Shown: positions 53,187-61,668 of the stretch, piece after piece
Layout: each line of letters starts with the position of its first letter
Numbering within the stretch: the stretch's first letter is position 1
NCBI GenBank assembly: GCA_017621875.1
Contig: JAGASE010000020.1
Coordinates: forward strand, 62,001-126,000
Origin: Clostridia bacterium
GTDB lineage: Bacteria > Bacillota > Clostridia > UBA1381
Length of the DNA: 64,000 nt
Direction of reading: 5' to 3'
Notes under the pieces: model-generated
The model's database searches: none
What the model was told of the DNA's origin: nothing
The model's input: the letters and a program-made list of their open reading frames with translations, nothing else
Program-made: the position numbers and the translations under genes

Positions 53187-54548
53187 CTACTTATTAATAT
53201 ATGAAAGTGCCTCAGAAATTGTTTTTACTCCGATTGCATTAAAGCCATCGGGAATTTTAACACCACGCATTGATTGCTTTGGTACGATTGCAGTTTTAAA
53301 TCCGAGCTTTGCCGCCTCGGTGATTCGTTTTTCGAGCTGTGATACGTTTCTCAGTTCTCCGCTTAAGCCCACCTCGCCGATGAAAACCAAATCATTCGGA
53401 ATCTGAATATCCTTTTTGCCGGTTGCAATAGCGGCACAAAGACCTAAATCGATTGCGGTTTCGTCGATTCTGAGTCCGCCTGCGACATTTATATAAACGT
53501 CATAATTAGAAAGGCTGACTCTTGCACGCTTTTCCAAAACGGCAATCATAAGTATTGCTCTGTTTAAGTCCACGCCTGATGACATTCTGCGTGGGTTTCC
53601 GAACCCTGTAGGCGTTACAAGTGCCTGAATTTCCGCAAGCACGCTGCGGCTTCCCTCCATAGTGCATACGATGCTTGAGCCGGAATTGTTCTCGCTCCTG
53701 CCCTCGAGCAGCATTGCAGATGGGTTTTCCACCTCGATAAGACCTTCGTTTGCCATTTCAAAAACGCCGATTTCATTGGTAGAGCCGAAACGGTTTTTTA
53801 CAGCCCTGAGTATACGGAAGGTCATCTGCCTGTCACCTTCAAAATAGAGAACGCAGTCCACCATATGCTCCAAAACTCTCGGTCCTGCAAGAGCACCGTC
53901 CTTTGTAACATGACCTACAATAAACATGGAAATATCCCGCTGCTTGGCAATACGCATAAATGCGTTTGTCGCCTCGCGTACCTGCGGAACGCTTCCGGAG
54001 GCTGATGAAATTTCCTCACAGTTCATAGTCTGAATTGAGTCGATAATCACAATTTCCGGCTCAATTTGATTTATACATTCAATAATTGATGCGACGTCGG
54101 TTTCGGAAACAAGATAGACATTCGGACAATCAACGCCGAGACGCTCCGCTCTAAGCTTTATTTGCCTTTCCGATTCTTCGCCAGATACGTACAGGATTTT
54201 TTTGCTGACAGAAAGGCTTTGGCAAATCTGCAAAAGCAGGGTAGACTTTCCGATTCCGGGGTCTCCGCCGACAAGAACGAGCGAGCCTTTTACCAATCCG
54301 CCGCCTAAAACTCGGTCAAGCTCCGAGAGCCCTGTGGTGTATCGCACTTCAAGGTCGGTTTTAACCTGATTCAGCTGCGAAACAGGTCTTGCAGCATTTG
54401 TTGCCTTTGCAATAGGCGAGGATTTTTTCTCCTCGGCAAGCAACGTTTCGTCCATTGTGTTCCACTGTCCGCAGGCAGAGCATTTTCCGAGCCATTTCGG
54501 ACTTTGGTATCCGCATTCGCGGCATATGTAAGCAGTTTTTGTTTTCAT
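53187..54548 (-). CDS. radA: DNA repair protein RadA
   Basis: 453 residues. N-terminal zinc finger CRECGYQSPKWLGKCSACGQW, RecA-like ATPase with GGDPGIGKSTLLLQ, the RadA-specific VKNRFGSTNEIG motif (about residues 246-257), and a C-terminal Lon-protease-like domain (FIGEVGLSGELRNVSQLE) without the protease residues. RadA promotes branch migration during recombination. It stands alone with its own promoter. Confidence 0.96.
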   Translation of the reverse strand: MKTKTAYICRECGYQSPKWLGKCSACGQWNTMDETLLAEEKKSSPIAKATNAARPVSQLNQVKTDLEVRYTTGLSELDRVLGGGLVKGSLVLVGGDPGIGKSTLLLQICQSLSVSKKILYVSGEESERQIKLRAERLGVDCPNVYLVSETDVASIIECINQIEPEIVIIDSIQTMNCEEISSASGSVPQVREATNAFMRIAKQRDISMFIVGHVTKDGALAGPRVLEHMVDCVLYFEGDRQMTFRILRAVKNRFGSTNEIGVFEMANEGLIEVENPSAMLLEGRSENNSGSSIVCTMEGSRSVLAEIQALVTPTGFGNPRRMSSGVDLNRAILMIAVLEKRARVSLSNYDVYINVAGGLRIDETAIDLGLCAAIATGKKDIQIPNDLVFIGEVGLSGELRNVSQLEKRITEAAKLGFKTAIVPKQSMRGVKIPDGFNAIGVKTISEALSYINK

Positions 54549-54585
54549 ACACTATCCATCCTTGCAATTTGTAAAGATATATAAA

Positions 54586-54614
54586 ATTATATCATATTTA
54601 TAATGCTATTGCAA
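54586..54614 (-). promoter_or_regulatory. Promoter of radA
   Basis: Minus-strand TTGCAA (54614-54609) and TATAAT (54591-54586), 17-bp spacer. Confidence 0.7.
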
Positions 54615-54717
54615 CTAAAAAACAGGGGGATAAGTGTAATTTATCGGTAAAAGTTATGAATTTTGCGTAAAAATTAAAAATTTATATAAATATTATTAAC
54701 AAAGTTAAAAAAATGTG

Positions 54718-54745
54718 TAGACTTTTTCTCAAAATGTGGTATAAT
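54718..54745 (+). promoter_or_regulatory. Promoter of ppdK
   Basis: TAGACT (54718-54723), 16-bp spacer, TATAAT (54740-54745). About 60 bases of leader follow, including a TTGGG/CCCAA hairpin just before the AGGAGG site. Confidence 0.6.
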
Positions 54746-54810
54746 AAAAGAGTTAGAATAGATAACTTGGGTGTTTTATGCCCAAAAAAAGACATAGGAG
54801 GATTAAACCA

Positions 54811-57441
54811 ATGAGTAAAAAATTCGTTTACTTATTCTCAGAAGGCGATGCGTCTATGAGAGAATTACTTGGTGGTAAGGGTGCAAACCTTGCAGAAATG
54901 ACCAAAATCGGTCTTCCGGTACCACAGGGCTTCACAGTTACAACAGAGGCTTGTACTCAGTATTATGAGGACGGCAGAAAAATCAATGATGATATCCAGG
55001 CAGAAATCATGGAATACATCGTTAAAATGGAAGCTATCTGCGGCAAGAAGTTCGGTGATAAGGAAAATCCGCTTCTGGTATCAGTCCGCAGCGGTGCAAG
55101 AGCATCAATGCCCGGTATGATGGATACAATTTTGAACCTTGGTCTTAATGAAGACGTTGTTGAAGCAATGGCTGCAAAGTCAGGCAACGCTCGTTGGGCA
55201 TGGGATTGCTACAGAAGATTTATTCAGATGTACTCTGACGTTGTTATGGAGGTTGGTAAGAAGTACTTTGAACAGCTTATCGACGAAATGAAGGAAGAAA
55301 AGGGCGTTACTCAGGATATCGAGCTTACTGCTGAAGACTTAAAGGTTCTTGCAGGTCAGTTCAAGGCTGAGTATAAGGCTAAAATCGGTAAGGACTTCCC
55401 GACAGATCCGAAGGAACAGCTTATGGGTGCTGTTGAGGCCGTATTCCGTTCATGGGATAACCCAAGAGCTAACGTATACCGTCGTGATAACGATATCCCT
55501 TATTCATGGGGTACAGCTGTTAACGTACAGATGATGGCATTCGGTAACATGGGTGATGACTGTGGTACAGGTGTTGCATTTACACGTGACCCTGCTACAG
55601 GCGACAAGGGTCTTATGGGTGAGTTCCTTGTAAACGCACAGGGCGAAGACGTTGTTGCCGGCGTTCGTACTCCTATGCCTATCGCAGAGATGGCTCAGAA
55701 GTTCCCGGAAGCATTTGCTGAATTTGAAAAGGTTTGTGCTATTCTTGAAGACCACTACAGAGATATGCAGGATATGGAATTTACCGTTGAAAACAAGAAG
55801 CTTTATATGCTCCAGACAAGAAACGGTAAGAGAACAGCTAAGGCTGCTTTAAAGATTGCTTGCGACCTCGTTGATGAGGGTATGATTGATAAGAAGCAGG
55901 CAGTTGCTATGATCGATCCGAGAAACTTAGATACACTTCTTCACCCGCAGTTTGATGCAAAGGCTTTAAAGGCTGCAACACCTGCAGGAAGAGGTCTTGG
56001 TGCATCTCCTGGTGCTGCTTGCGGTAAGGTTGTATTTACAGCTGAAGATGCAGAAACTTGGAATGCAAGAGGAGAAAAGGTTGTTCTTGTTCGTCTTGAA
56101 ACTTCACCTGAAGATATTACAGGTATGAAGGCTTCACAGGGTATCTTGACAGTTCGTGGCGGTATGACATCTCACGCAGCCGTTGTTGCTCGTGGTATGG
56201 GTACATGCTGTGTATCAGGCTGCGGCGACATCAATATGGATGAAGAGAACAAGAAGTTTACACTCGCAGGTAAGACATATAACGAAGGTGACTATATCTC
56301 AATTGACGGTTCTACAGGTAATATCTATGATGGAATTATCCCGACAGTTGACGCTGAAATCGCAGGTGAATTCGGCAGAATCATGGAGTGGGCTGATGAG
56401 TTCAGAACACTTAAGGTTCGTACAAATGCAGATACACCGGCTGACGCTAAGAAGGCTCGTGAGCTGGGTGCAGAAGGTATCGGTCTTTGCCGTACAGAGC
56501 ATATGTTCTTCGAGGCAGACAGAATTGCTGCATTCCGCGAAATGATTTGTTCAGATACTGTTGAAGAAAGAGAAGCTGCACTTGATAAGATTCTTCCGAT
56601 GCAGCAGGGCGATTTTGAAAAGCTCTATGAGGCTCTTGAAGGAAATCCTGTAACAATCAGATTCTTAGACCCGCCTCTTCACGAGTTCGTTCCGACTGAA
56701 GAAGCTGATATCGCTGCTCTTGCAAAGACAAAGGGTAAGACTGTTGAAGAAATCAAGGCTATAATCAACTCACTGCACGAGTTCAACCCAATGATGGGTC
56801 ACCGTGGCTGCCGTCTTGCAGTAACATATCCTGAAATTGCAAAGATGCAGACAAGAGCTGTTATCAGAGCTGCTATCAATGTTAAGAAGGCTCACGCTGA
56901 TTGGAACATTAAGCCGGAAATCATGATTCCGCTTGTTGGTGATATTAAGGAATTGAAGTTTGTTAAGGCTGTTGTAGTTGCTGCTGCTGATGAGGAAATT
57001 GCAGCTGCAGGCGTTGATATGTCATACGAAGTTGGTACAATGATTGAAATTCCTCGTGCTTGTATAACAGCCGATGAAATCGCTAAGGAAGCTGAATTCT
57101 TCTGCTTCGGTACAAACGACTTAACACAGATGACATACGGCTTCTCAAGAGACGACGCAGGTAAGTTCCTCGATGCTTACTATGATACAAAGATTTTCGA
57201 GAACGATCCGTTTGCTAAGCTTGACCAGACAGGTGTTGGTAAGCTTATGGAAACAGCTATCAAGCTTGGTAAGCCTGTTCGTCCTGAACTTCACGTTGGT
57301 ATCTGTGGTGAACACGGTGGAGACCCTGTTTCTGTTGAGTTCTGCCACAAGATTGGTCTTAACTATGTATCATGCTCACCATTCAGAGTTCCGATTGCTC
57401 GTTTGGCTGCTGCACAGGCTAAGATTAAGGAAGATAAATAA
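54811..57441 (+). CDS. ppdK: Pyruvate, phosphate dikinase
   Basis: 876 residues from ATG 54811, which follows AGGAGG; the frame opens further upstream but without a ribosome site. N-terminal ATP-grasp part (GGKGANLAEMTKIGLPVPQG, SVRSGARASMPGMMDT), swivelling domain with the phosphohistidine GGMTSHAAVVARGMG (around residues 447-461), and C-terminal TIM barrel with GICGEHGGDP carrying the catalytic Cys. It interconverts pyruvate, ATP and Pi with PEP, AMP and PPi, typical of anaerobes that run glycolysis with PPi. Codon choice is shifted to GCT/GGT/AAG relative to neighbours, as expected for high expression. Confidence 0.97.
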   Translation: MSKKFVYLFSEGDASMRELLGGKGANLAEMTKIGLPVPQGFTVTTEACTQYYEDGRKINDDIQAEIMEYIVKMEAICGKKFGDKENPLLVSVRSGARASMPGMMDTILNLGLNEDVVEAMAAKSGNARWAWDCYRRFIQMYSDVVMEVGKKYFEQLIDEMKEEKGVTQDIELTAEDLKVLAGQFKAEYKAKIGKDFPTDPKEQLMGAVEAVFRSWDNPRANVYRRDNDIPYSWGTAVNVQMMAFGNMGDDCGTGVAFTRDPATGDKGLMGEFLVNAQGEDVVAGVRTPMPIAEMAQKFPEAFAEFEKVCAILEDHYRDMQDMEFTVENKKLYMLQTRNGKRTAKAALKIACDLVDEGMIDKKQAVAMIDPRNLDTLLHPQFDAKALKAATPAGRGLGASPGAACGKVVFTAEDAETWNARGEKVVLVRLETSPEDITGMKASQGILTVRGGMTSHAAVVARGMGTCCVSGCGDINMDEENKKFTLAGKTYNEGDYISIDGSTGNIYDGIIPTVDAEIAGEFGRIMEWADEFRTLKVRTNADTPADAKKARELGAEGIGLCRTEHMFFEADRIAAFREMICSDTVEEREAALDKILPMQQGDFEKLYEALEGNPVTIRFLDPPLHEFVPTEEADIAALAKTKGKTVEEIKAIINSLHEFNPMMGHRGCRLAVTYPEIAKMQTRAVIRAAINVKKAHADWNIKPEIMIPLVGDIKELKFVKAVVVAAADEEIAAAGVDMSYEVGTMIEIPRACITADEIAKEAEFFCFGTNDLTQMTYGFSRDDAGKFLDAYYDTKIFENDPFAKLDQTGVGKLMETAIKLGKPVRPELHVGICGEHGGDPVSVEFCHKIGLNYVSCSPFRVPIARLAAAQAKIKEDK

Positions 57442-57456
57442 GACTTTCTTACAATT

Positions 57457-57491
57457 AAAAATGCTCATTCATAATGAATGAGCATTTTTTT
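57457..57491. terminator. Terminator of ppdK (bidirectional form)
   Basis: AAAATGCTCATTCAT (57457-57471) pairs with ATGAATGAGCATTTT (57474-57488) almost without loop, followed by T residues; the other strand ends in a shorter T-run. Confidence 0.88.
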
Positions 57492-57528
57492 GTATAATTA
57501 GGAAATCTGTATGATTTCCTAATTATAC
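57492..57528. repeat. Perfect 16-bp AT-rich palindrome beside the ppdK terminator
   Basis: GTATAATTAGGAAATC (57492-57507), loop TGTAT, GATTTCCTAATTATAC (57513-57528). It follows the ppdK terminator directly and precedes the spoVT stop by 35 bp. TTTT follows on the plus strand only. Each arm contains TATAAT or its complement. It is more regular than a terminator needs. Confidence 0.6.
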
Positions 57529-57562
57529 TTTTGGAAAAGTTTTTTTGCAAGTGTAAATTAAC

Positions 57563-58102
57563 TCAACCTTCCATGTGTCTGCCAAGGAAATTTGCGGCAG
57601 CTTCGGCAAGCTTTACTTCGGTTTCGGTAGGGTCCTGGCTGTCCTTCATAATAAAAATGACGGAGCCGATTGTGTCACCCTCCGATACTATCGGTACAAC
57701 AACACCGGCGTTATATTCATCTGTGCCTTCTGCAACGGATAAGCCTGAATCAAAGCCCTGAGACTTGAATGATTCCTTTTCAGACATCAGATTTTCTATG
57801 TCAGAGCTTACACGCTTTTCTAAAAGCTCTTTTTTTGATATGCCGGAAACTGCAATTATGTTGTCGCGGTCGGTTATGAGGGTGGGGATGCCGGCGGTTT
57901 TGTTAAGCGTTTCGGCATAAGTGATTGCAAAATCTCCCAGCTCGCCTATTGGTGAATACTTTTTAAAGATAACCTCGCCGTCCTTTTCGGTAAAAATTTC
58001 CAATGGATCTCCTTCACGGATTCGCATAGTACGTCTTATTTCCTTGGGAATAACAACTCTTCCCAAATCATCTATTCTTCTGACAATTCCTGTTGCTTTC
58101 AT
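57563..58102 (-). CDS. spoVT: Stage V sporulation protein T
   Basis: 179 residues. The N-terminal AbrB-type swapped-hairpin DNA-binding domain reads ATGIVRRIDDLGRVVIPKEI (residues 3-22), followed by a short linker and a GAF-like C-terminal domain (about 55-179) ending AEAAANFLGRHME. SpoVT modulates SigG-dependent transcription in the forespore. Length and both domains match the family. A SigG-like promoter may precede it. Together with SpoVG and a PdaA-like protein it points to an endospore former. Confidence 0.94.
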   Translation of the reverse strand: MKATGIVRRIDDLGRVVIPKEIRRTMRIREGDPLEIFTEKDGEVIFKKYSPIGELGDFAITYAETLNKTAGIPTLITDRDNIIAVSGISKKELLEKRVSSDIENLMSEKESFKSQGFDSGLSVAEGTDEYNAGVVVPIVSEGDTIGSVIFIMKDSQDPTETEVKLAEAAANFLGRHMEG

Positions 58103-58137
58103 ATAATAAAATCTCCTTCAAATCGTTTTTACATATG

Positions 58138-58167
58138 TAGTATTTGAAATAACGGGCATTTTATCCA
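58138..58167 (-). promoter_or_regulatory. Possible SigG-type promoter of spoVT
   Basis: On the minus strand TGGATA (58167-58162) and AATACTA (58144-58138) are separated by 17 bp, resembling forespore consensus elements (-35 near TGAATA, -10 near CATACTA). Start of transcription would fall about 30 bases before ATG 58102. No vegetative pair was recognised nearer. Match is partial. Confidence 0.35.
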
Positions 58168-58317
58168 AAGAAATTTATGGAATATATAAGAAATTACAAA
58201 AAATCACAATTTTCACGCTGTATAAAGGTTTTGTACCGCGAAATCTGTTTTAATATATTTACTTTAATCGAAAAACATGATAAAATGTAAGAGAAATAGT
58301 AAAAAGGAGAAAATATT

Positions 58318-59139
58318 ATGAACGAAGATATGATTAAAAGATTAATTGACATGCTTTCGCCCATTGCTGTGAAGTTTGCAGGAAAATTAGTTGCCGCAGC
58401 TGTTGTTCTTTTTGTCGGATTTAAAATTTCCAAATTTGCGGTAAAGCTTTTAAAATCAAACAAGGTTTTTTCAAAGCTTGATGCTAATGTATGCTCATTC
58501 CTCGCAAGCTTTTTGTCGATAGCGATAAAAGCGATAGTTTTAATAACCGTTGCCGGATTTATCGGAATCCCGATGACATCGTTCATAACAATTCTTGGCT
58601 CGATGGCGGTTGCTGTGGGGCTTTCTCTGCAGGGGAGTCTTTCTAATATTGCAGGTGGTATAATAGTGCTTATATTTAAGCCATTTGTTATAGGCGACTT
58701 CATTTCTACAGACGGTGTTGACGGCACAGTTACTGATATCGGCATATTCTATACTAAGCTTACAACGTCTGATAACAAAAGAATTGTTATTCCTAACAGT
58801 ATTGTGTCCAATAACGTGCTTGTAAATACTACGCATCAGACAACAAGGCGAGTAGACATTGATATAACCGTTGCATATGATACCGACGTGAGAAAAACTA
58901 AAGAAATTCTTCTTAATATTGCAAATAGCCATCAGAAGGTTTTGAGGGAGCCTGACGTTCCTATGGCAAGACTTTCGGCTCATGGCGACAATGCACTTGT
59001 GATTGCGTTCCGCGTATGGTGCAATACAGATGATTACTGGGACGTGCGTTTTGACTTGCTTGAAGCTGTGAAAGAGGAGTTTGATAAGAACAATATTTCC
59101 ATTCCTTATCCGCAGCTTGATGTACATTTGGATAAATAG
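58318..59139 (+). CDS. Small-conductance mechanosensitive channel MscS family
   Basis: 273 residues. Three membrane helices, of which the pore helix is GSMAVAVGLSLQGSLSNIAGG (near residues 98-117), then the cytosolic vestibule with FVIGDFISTDGVDGTVTDIG and IPNSIVSNNVL. Length equals E. coli MscS. It opens under membrane tension to release solutes in osmotic downshock. A small gap of 215 bp before it is shared with spoVT. Confidence 0.93.
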   Translation: MNEDMIKRLIDMLSPIAVKFAGKLVAAAVVLFVGFKISKFAVKLLKSNKVFSKLDANVCSFLASFLSIAIKAIVLITVAGFIGIPMTSFITILGSMAVAVGLSLQGSLSNIAGGIIVLIFKPFVIGDFISTDGVDGTVTDIGIFYTKLTTSDNKRIVIPNSIVSNNVLVNTTHQTTRRVDIDITVAYDTDVRKTKEILLNIANSHQKVLREPDVPMARLSAHGDNALVIAFRVWCNTDDYWDVRFDLLEAVKEEFDKNNISIPYPQLDVHLDK

Positions 59140-59147
59140 CGTTAATT

Positions 59148-59182
59148 GCCCGCGGCCTAAATGACTGCGGGCTAATTTTTTT
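59148..59182 (+). terminator. Terminator of the mscS-type gene
   Basis: GCCCGCGG (59148-59155) pairs with CTGCGGGC (59165-59172, one G-T pair), followed by TAATTTTTTT. Confidence 0.85.
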
Positions 59183-59228
59183 GACGAAAATTATCGAATA
59201 AATTTAATAAATATTTTTTGTTAAGCTA

Positions 59229-59258
59229 TTGACAAATATAGGGACTTTGTGGTATAAT
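59229..59258 (+). promoter_or_regulatory. Promoter of tRNA-Arg
   Basis: TTGACA (59229-59234), 18-bp spacer, TATAAT (59253-59258). Confidence 0.75.
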
Positions 59259-59279
59259 TTATAACGTTGTGAATGATAC

Positions 59280-59356
59280 GCGCCGGTAGCTCAGTTGGAT
59301 AGAGTGTTTGGCTACGAACCAAAAGGTCAGGGGTTCGAATCCCTTCCGGCGTACCA
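59280..59356 (+). tRNA. tRNA-Arg (ACG)
   Basis: A 77-base cloverleaf with encoded CCA: acceptor GCGCCGG/CCGGCGT (first pair G-U), D-arm GCTCAGTTGGATAGAGT, anticodon arm TTGGCTACGAACCAA with ACG (read as ICG), T-arm AGGGGTTCGAATCCCTT. The first anticodon base would be deaminated by TadA. Confidence 0.96.
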
Positions 59357-59360
59357 CGTT

Positions 59361-59389
59361 CGGCAAGCCGTTTGGTTTGCCGTATTTTT
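59361..59389 (+). terminator. Terminator of tRNA-Arg
   Basis: CGGCAAGCC pairs with GGTTTGCCG (one mismatch) around GTTT, followed by TATTTTT. Confidence 0.8.
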
Positions 59390-59480
59390 GTATAAAAATA
59401 CGGCTGTACTTTAATCGCACGGACGAGAGTGTTGTTAAGTGATAGAAAATATTATCCATGTCAAATTGGAGATCTTATTT

Positions 59481-60296
59481 ATGGAAGACGTACAGAATTT
59501 ACATACTCATACCAAATATGATGATGGTGCTGATACTCCTGAAGAAATAATATTGACTGCGGTTCAAAAGGGCTTTACTTCAATAGGATTTTCGGGACAT
59601 TCGTATATGCATTATGCACCTGAGCATTCAATGTCAGAAGAAGGAACAGAAGAATACAAAAAAGACATTCAATTACTTAAACAAAAATATCAAAACAAAA
59701 TTGAGATTTTTTGTGGACTTGAGTTTGATATGTATTCTGAAATTGACTTGACCGGATATGATTATCTGATAGGTGCAGTACATTATCTTTTGTGTGGGGA
59801 TAAATTTGTTGGGTTTGACCGTTCGGCAGAGGTTGTAAAGGGTGTAATTGACGACTACTTTGCCGGAAGTGGTATAGAATATGCAAAGGCATATTACAAA
59901 GCACTGTCAGAGCTGCCACGGTATGGTGATTTTGATATTATCGGTCATTTTGATTTGATAACAAAGCATGCTGATAACATCAAATTTTTTGATGAAACCT
60001 CGCGGGAATATAAGAATGCGGCGATTGAAGCGGCAGAAGCTTTATCGGGAAAGATTCCTTTTTTTGAAGTAAATACAGGTGCGATAGCGAGAGGCTATCG
60101 AAAAAAACCATACCCTTCGGCTTTTTTGCTAAAGGAATTAAAAAGACTTGGATTTGGTGCAGTTATAGCATCGGACTGCCATGACAGAAATATGCTTGAC
60201 TGTGGATTTGCGGAGGCTGTAAATCTGCTGAAAAATAGTGGGTTTAAAGAACGATATATTTTAACTAAGCAAGGGTTTGTGCCATTGTCATTATAA
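59481..60296 (+). CDS. PHP-domain phosphatase, HisJ-like, second paralogue
   Basis: 271 residues from ATG 59481 with GGAGA eight bases upstream. Motifs parallel those of the gene at 46292-47092: QNLHTHTKYDDGADTPEE, GFSGHSYMHY, IGAVHYL, IIGHFDLITKH, EVNTGAIARGYRKKPYP and IASDCHDRN. All metal ligands seem kept. The strong shared segment ending in VNTGAIARG shows the two are paralogues. It precedes eutH by 13 bp in one operon. Histidinol phosphate is the family substrate, but context gives no support for it here. Confidence 0.82.
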   Translation: MEDVQNLHTHTKYDDGADTPEEIILTAVQKGFTSIGFSGHSYMHYAPEHSMSEEGTEEYKKDIQLLKQKYQNKIEIFCGLEFDMYSEIDLTGYDYLIGAVHYLLCGDKFVGFDRSAEVVKGVIDDYFAGSGIEYAKAYYKALSELPRYGDFDIIGHFDLITKHADNIKFFDETSREYKNAAIEAAEALSGKIPFFEVNTGAIARGYRKKPYPSAFLLKELKRLGFGAVIASDCHDRNMLDCGFAEAVNLLKNSGFKERYILTKQGFVPLSL

Positions 60297-60309
60297 ACGG
60301 AGGATATAA

Positions 60310-61425
60310 ATGGACGCTTTATCGTATATAATCATAACTTTTTCTTTGATTGGAGCGTTAGACCGCATTTTGGGCAATCGCTTCGGCTTGGGAAAAGAAT
60401 TTGAAAAGGGATTTATGCTGTTTGGTACTATGGCACTTTCCATGATAGGAATGATAATAATATCCCCTTTTATTGCAGATATTATGACACCCTTTCTTGA
60501 TTTTGTATCAAGCGTTTTACATATCGACCCGTCGATTATTCCTGCTTCTTTATTCGCCAACGATATGGGGGGAGCACCTTTGGCAGTAGAGGTGGCAAAG
60601 AATGAAGAAATAGGACTGTTTAATGCTATGGTTGTGTCGTCCATGATGGGCTGTACAATATCATTTACCCTTCCGTTTGCTTTGGGCATGGTAGATAAAG
60701 AGCATCACAGAGAGCTATTGCTGGGGCTTTTGTGCGGAGTTGTTACAATTCCTATTGGCTGCTTTGTATCGGGTTTAATCTGCAGCATACAGCTTATGAC
60801 TCTGGTTGCTAATTTAATGCCGCTTATAATTTTCTCGGCTGTTATAGCCTTTGGGTTGATTCGTTTTCCGTCTGCGTGCGTGAAAGTATTCAATATGTTC
60901 GGATACTTTATCAAAGTGGTTATTACAATAGGACTTCTGCTTGGAATTATCAGATTTCTAAGCGGTTTCGAGCTTATAAAGGGTCTTGAAACTTTAGAGG
61001 CAGGAGCGGCGGTGTGCCTGAATGCGAGTGTTGTAATGTCGGGTGCATTTCCTTTTATGTATGTAGTATCAAAGGTACTGGCAAAGCCGCTTAAAGCTTT
61101 GAGCGGTCGCATAGGAATTAATGAAATATCTGCTTTAGGCTTTATTTCTTCTTTAGCTACCAGTGTCACAACCTTTGGCATGATGGATAAAATGGACAAT
61201 AAGGGAATTATGATGAACTCAGCCTTTGCAGTATCCGCAGCGTTTACTTTTGCCGGACATCTGGCATTTACTTTGGCTTTTGACAGAACTTTTATAATGC
61301 CAATGATAGTCGGTAAGCTTATTTCTGGAGCATTGGCACTGCTTCTTTCAGTTGTTGTATTCAACAAATCAAATACTGTTCCTAAATGTTATGAGAAAAA
61401 GTGCGAATTTATTTCTCATGAGTAA
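60310..61425 (+). CDS. eutH: Ethanolamine transporter/permease EutH, isolated
   Basis: 371 residues with a GGAGG ribosome site. About eleven membrane helices; the EutH pattern is strong (LGKEFEKGFMLFGTMALSM, SLFANDMGGAPLAVEVA, LNASVVMSGAFPFMYV). EutH takes up ethanolamine at low pH in enteric bacteria. No other eut gene (lyase, microcompartment shell, regulator) is present, so the substrate may differ or ethanolamine may feed lipid synthesis. It forms an operon with a PHP phosphatase. Confidence 0.88.
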   Translation: MDALSYIIITFSLIGALDRILGNRFGLGKEFEKGFMLFGTMALSMIGMIIISPFIADIMTPFLDFVSSVLHIDPSIIPASLFANDMGGAPLAVEVAKNEEIGLFNAMVVSSMMGCTISFTLPFALGMVDKEHHRELLLGLLCGVVTIPIGCFVSGLICSIQLMTLVANLMPLIIFSAVIAFGLIRFPSACVKVFNMFGYFIKVVITIGLLLGIIRFLSGFELIKGLETLEAGAAVCLNASVVMSGAFPFMYVVSKVLAKPLKALSGRIGINEISALGFISSLATSVTTFGMMDKMDNKGIMMNSAFAVSAAFTFAGHLAFTLAFDRTFIMPMIVGKLISGALALLLSVVVFNKSNTVPKCYEKKCEFISHE

Positions 61426-61557
61426 TGTTTAAAATTAAAGCCAAACCTCAAGGATATTTCTAATAATTTTACTGACGTAAGGTCTGTATTTGCTGATACT
61501 GCAAGAATAGTTAATGATATCATCAACAACAGAGTATACAATTTTTTGTTTTTTTAC
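61426..61557 (+). other. Gap after eutH with no recognised gene
   Basis: The frame of eutH stays open for 46 codons past its stop (including VFADTARIVNDIINNRV) but has no start or ribosome site. I see no terminator and no other element until the MATE promoter. Confidence 0.4.
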
Positions 61558-61586
61558 TTGCAAAATTAAGATATTTATGGTATAAT
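61558..61586 (+). promoter_or_regulatory. Promoter of the MATE gene
   Basis: TTGCAA (61558-61563), 17-bp spacer, TATAAT (61581-61586). Confidence 0.7.
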
Positions 61587-61604
61587 AATTACATCGAGTT
61601 GCGA

Positions 61605-61645
61605 AATGCGTAAGTCCAGATTATGGATTTACGCATTCTTTTTTT
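61605..61645 (+). promoter_or_regulatory. Terminator-like hairpin in the MATE leader
   Basis: AATGCGTAAGTCC (61605-61617) pairs with GGATTTACGCATT (61625-61637, one G-T pair), followed by CTTTTTTT. It starts about 12 bases after the expected transcript start and ends 15 bases before the GGAGG of the MATE gene. By shape it is a full intrinsic terminator inside a leader. Confidence 0.65.
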
Positions 61646-61668
61646 GCAGAAATTCAGGAGGTAAAAGA

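Noticed and set aside
54811-57441. Possible horizontal transfer of ppdK from its different codon use
   Set aside because: The shift is the one expected for a highly expressed gene; no mobility sequences flank it.
61426-61566. Continuation of the eutH frame past its stop, suggesting a read-through or truncated C-terminus
   Set aside because: EutH is already of family length and the following 46 codons do not resemble EutH; more likely chance.
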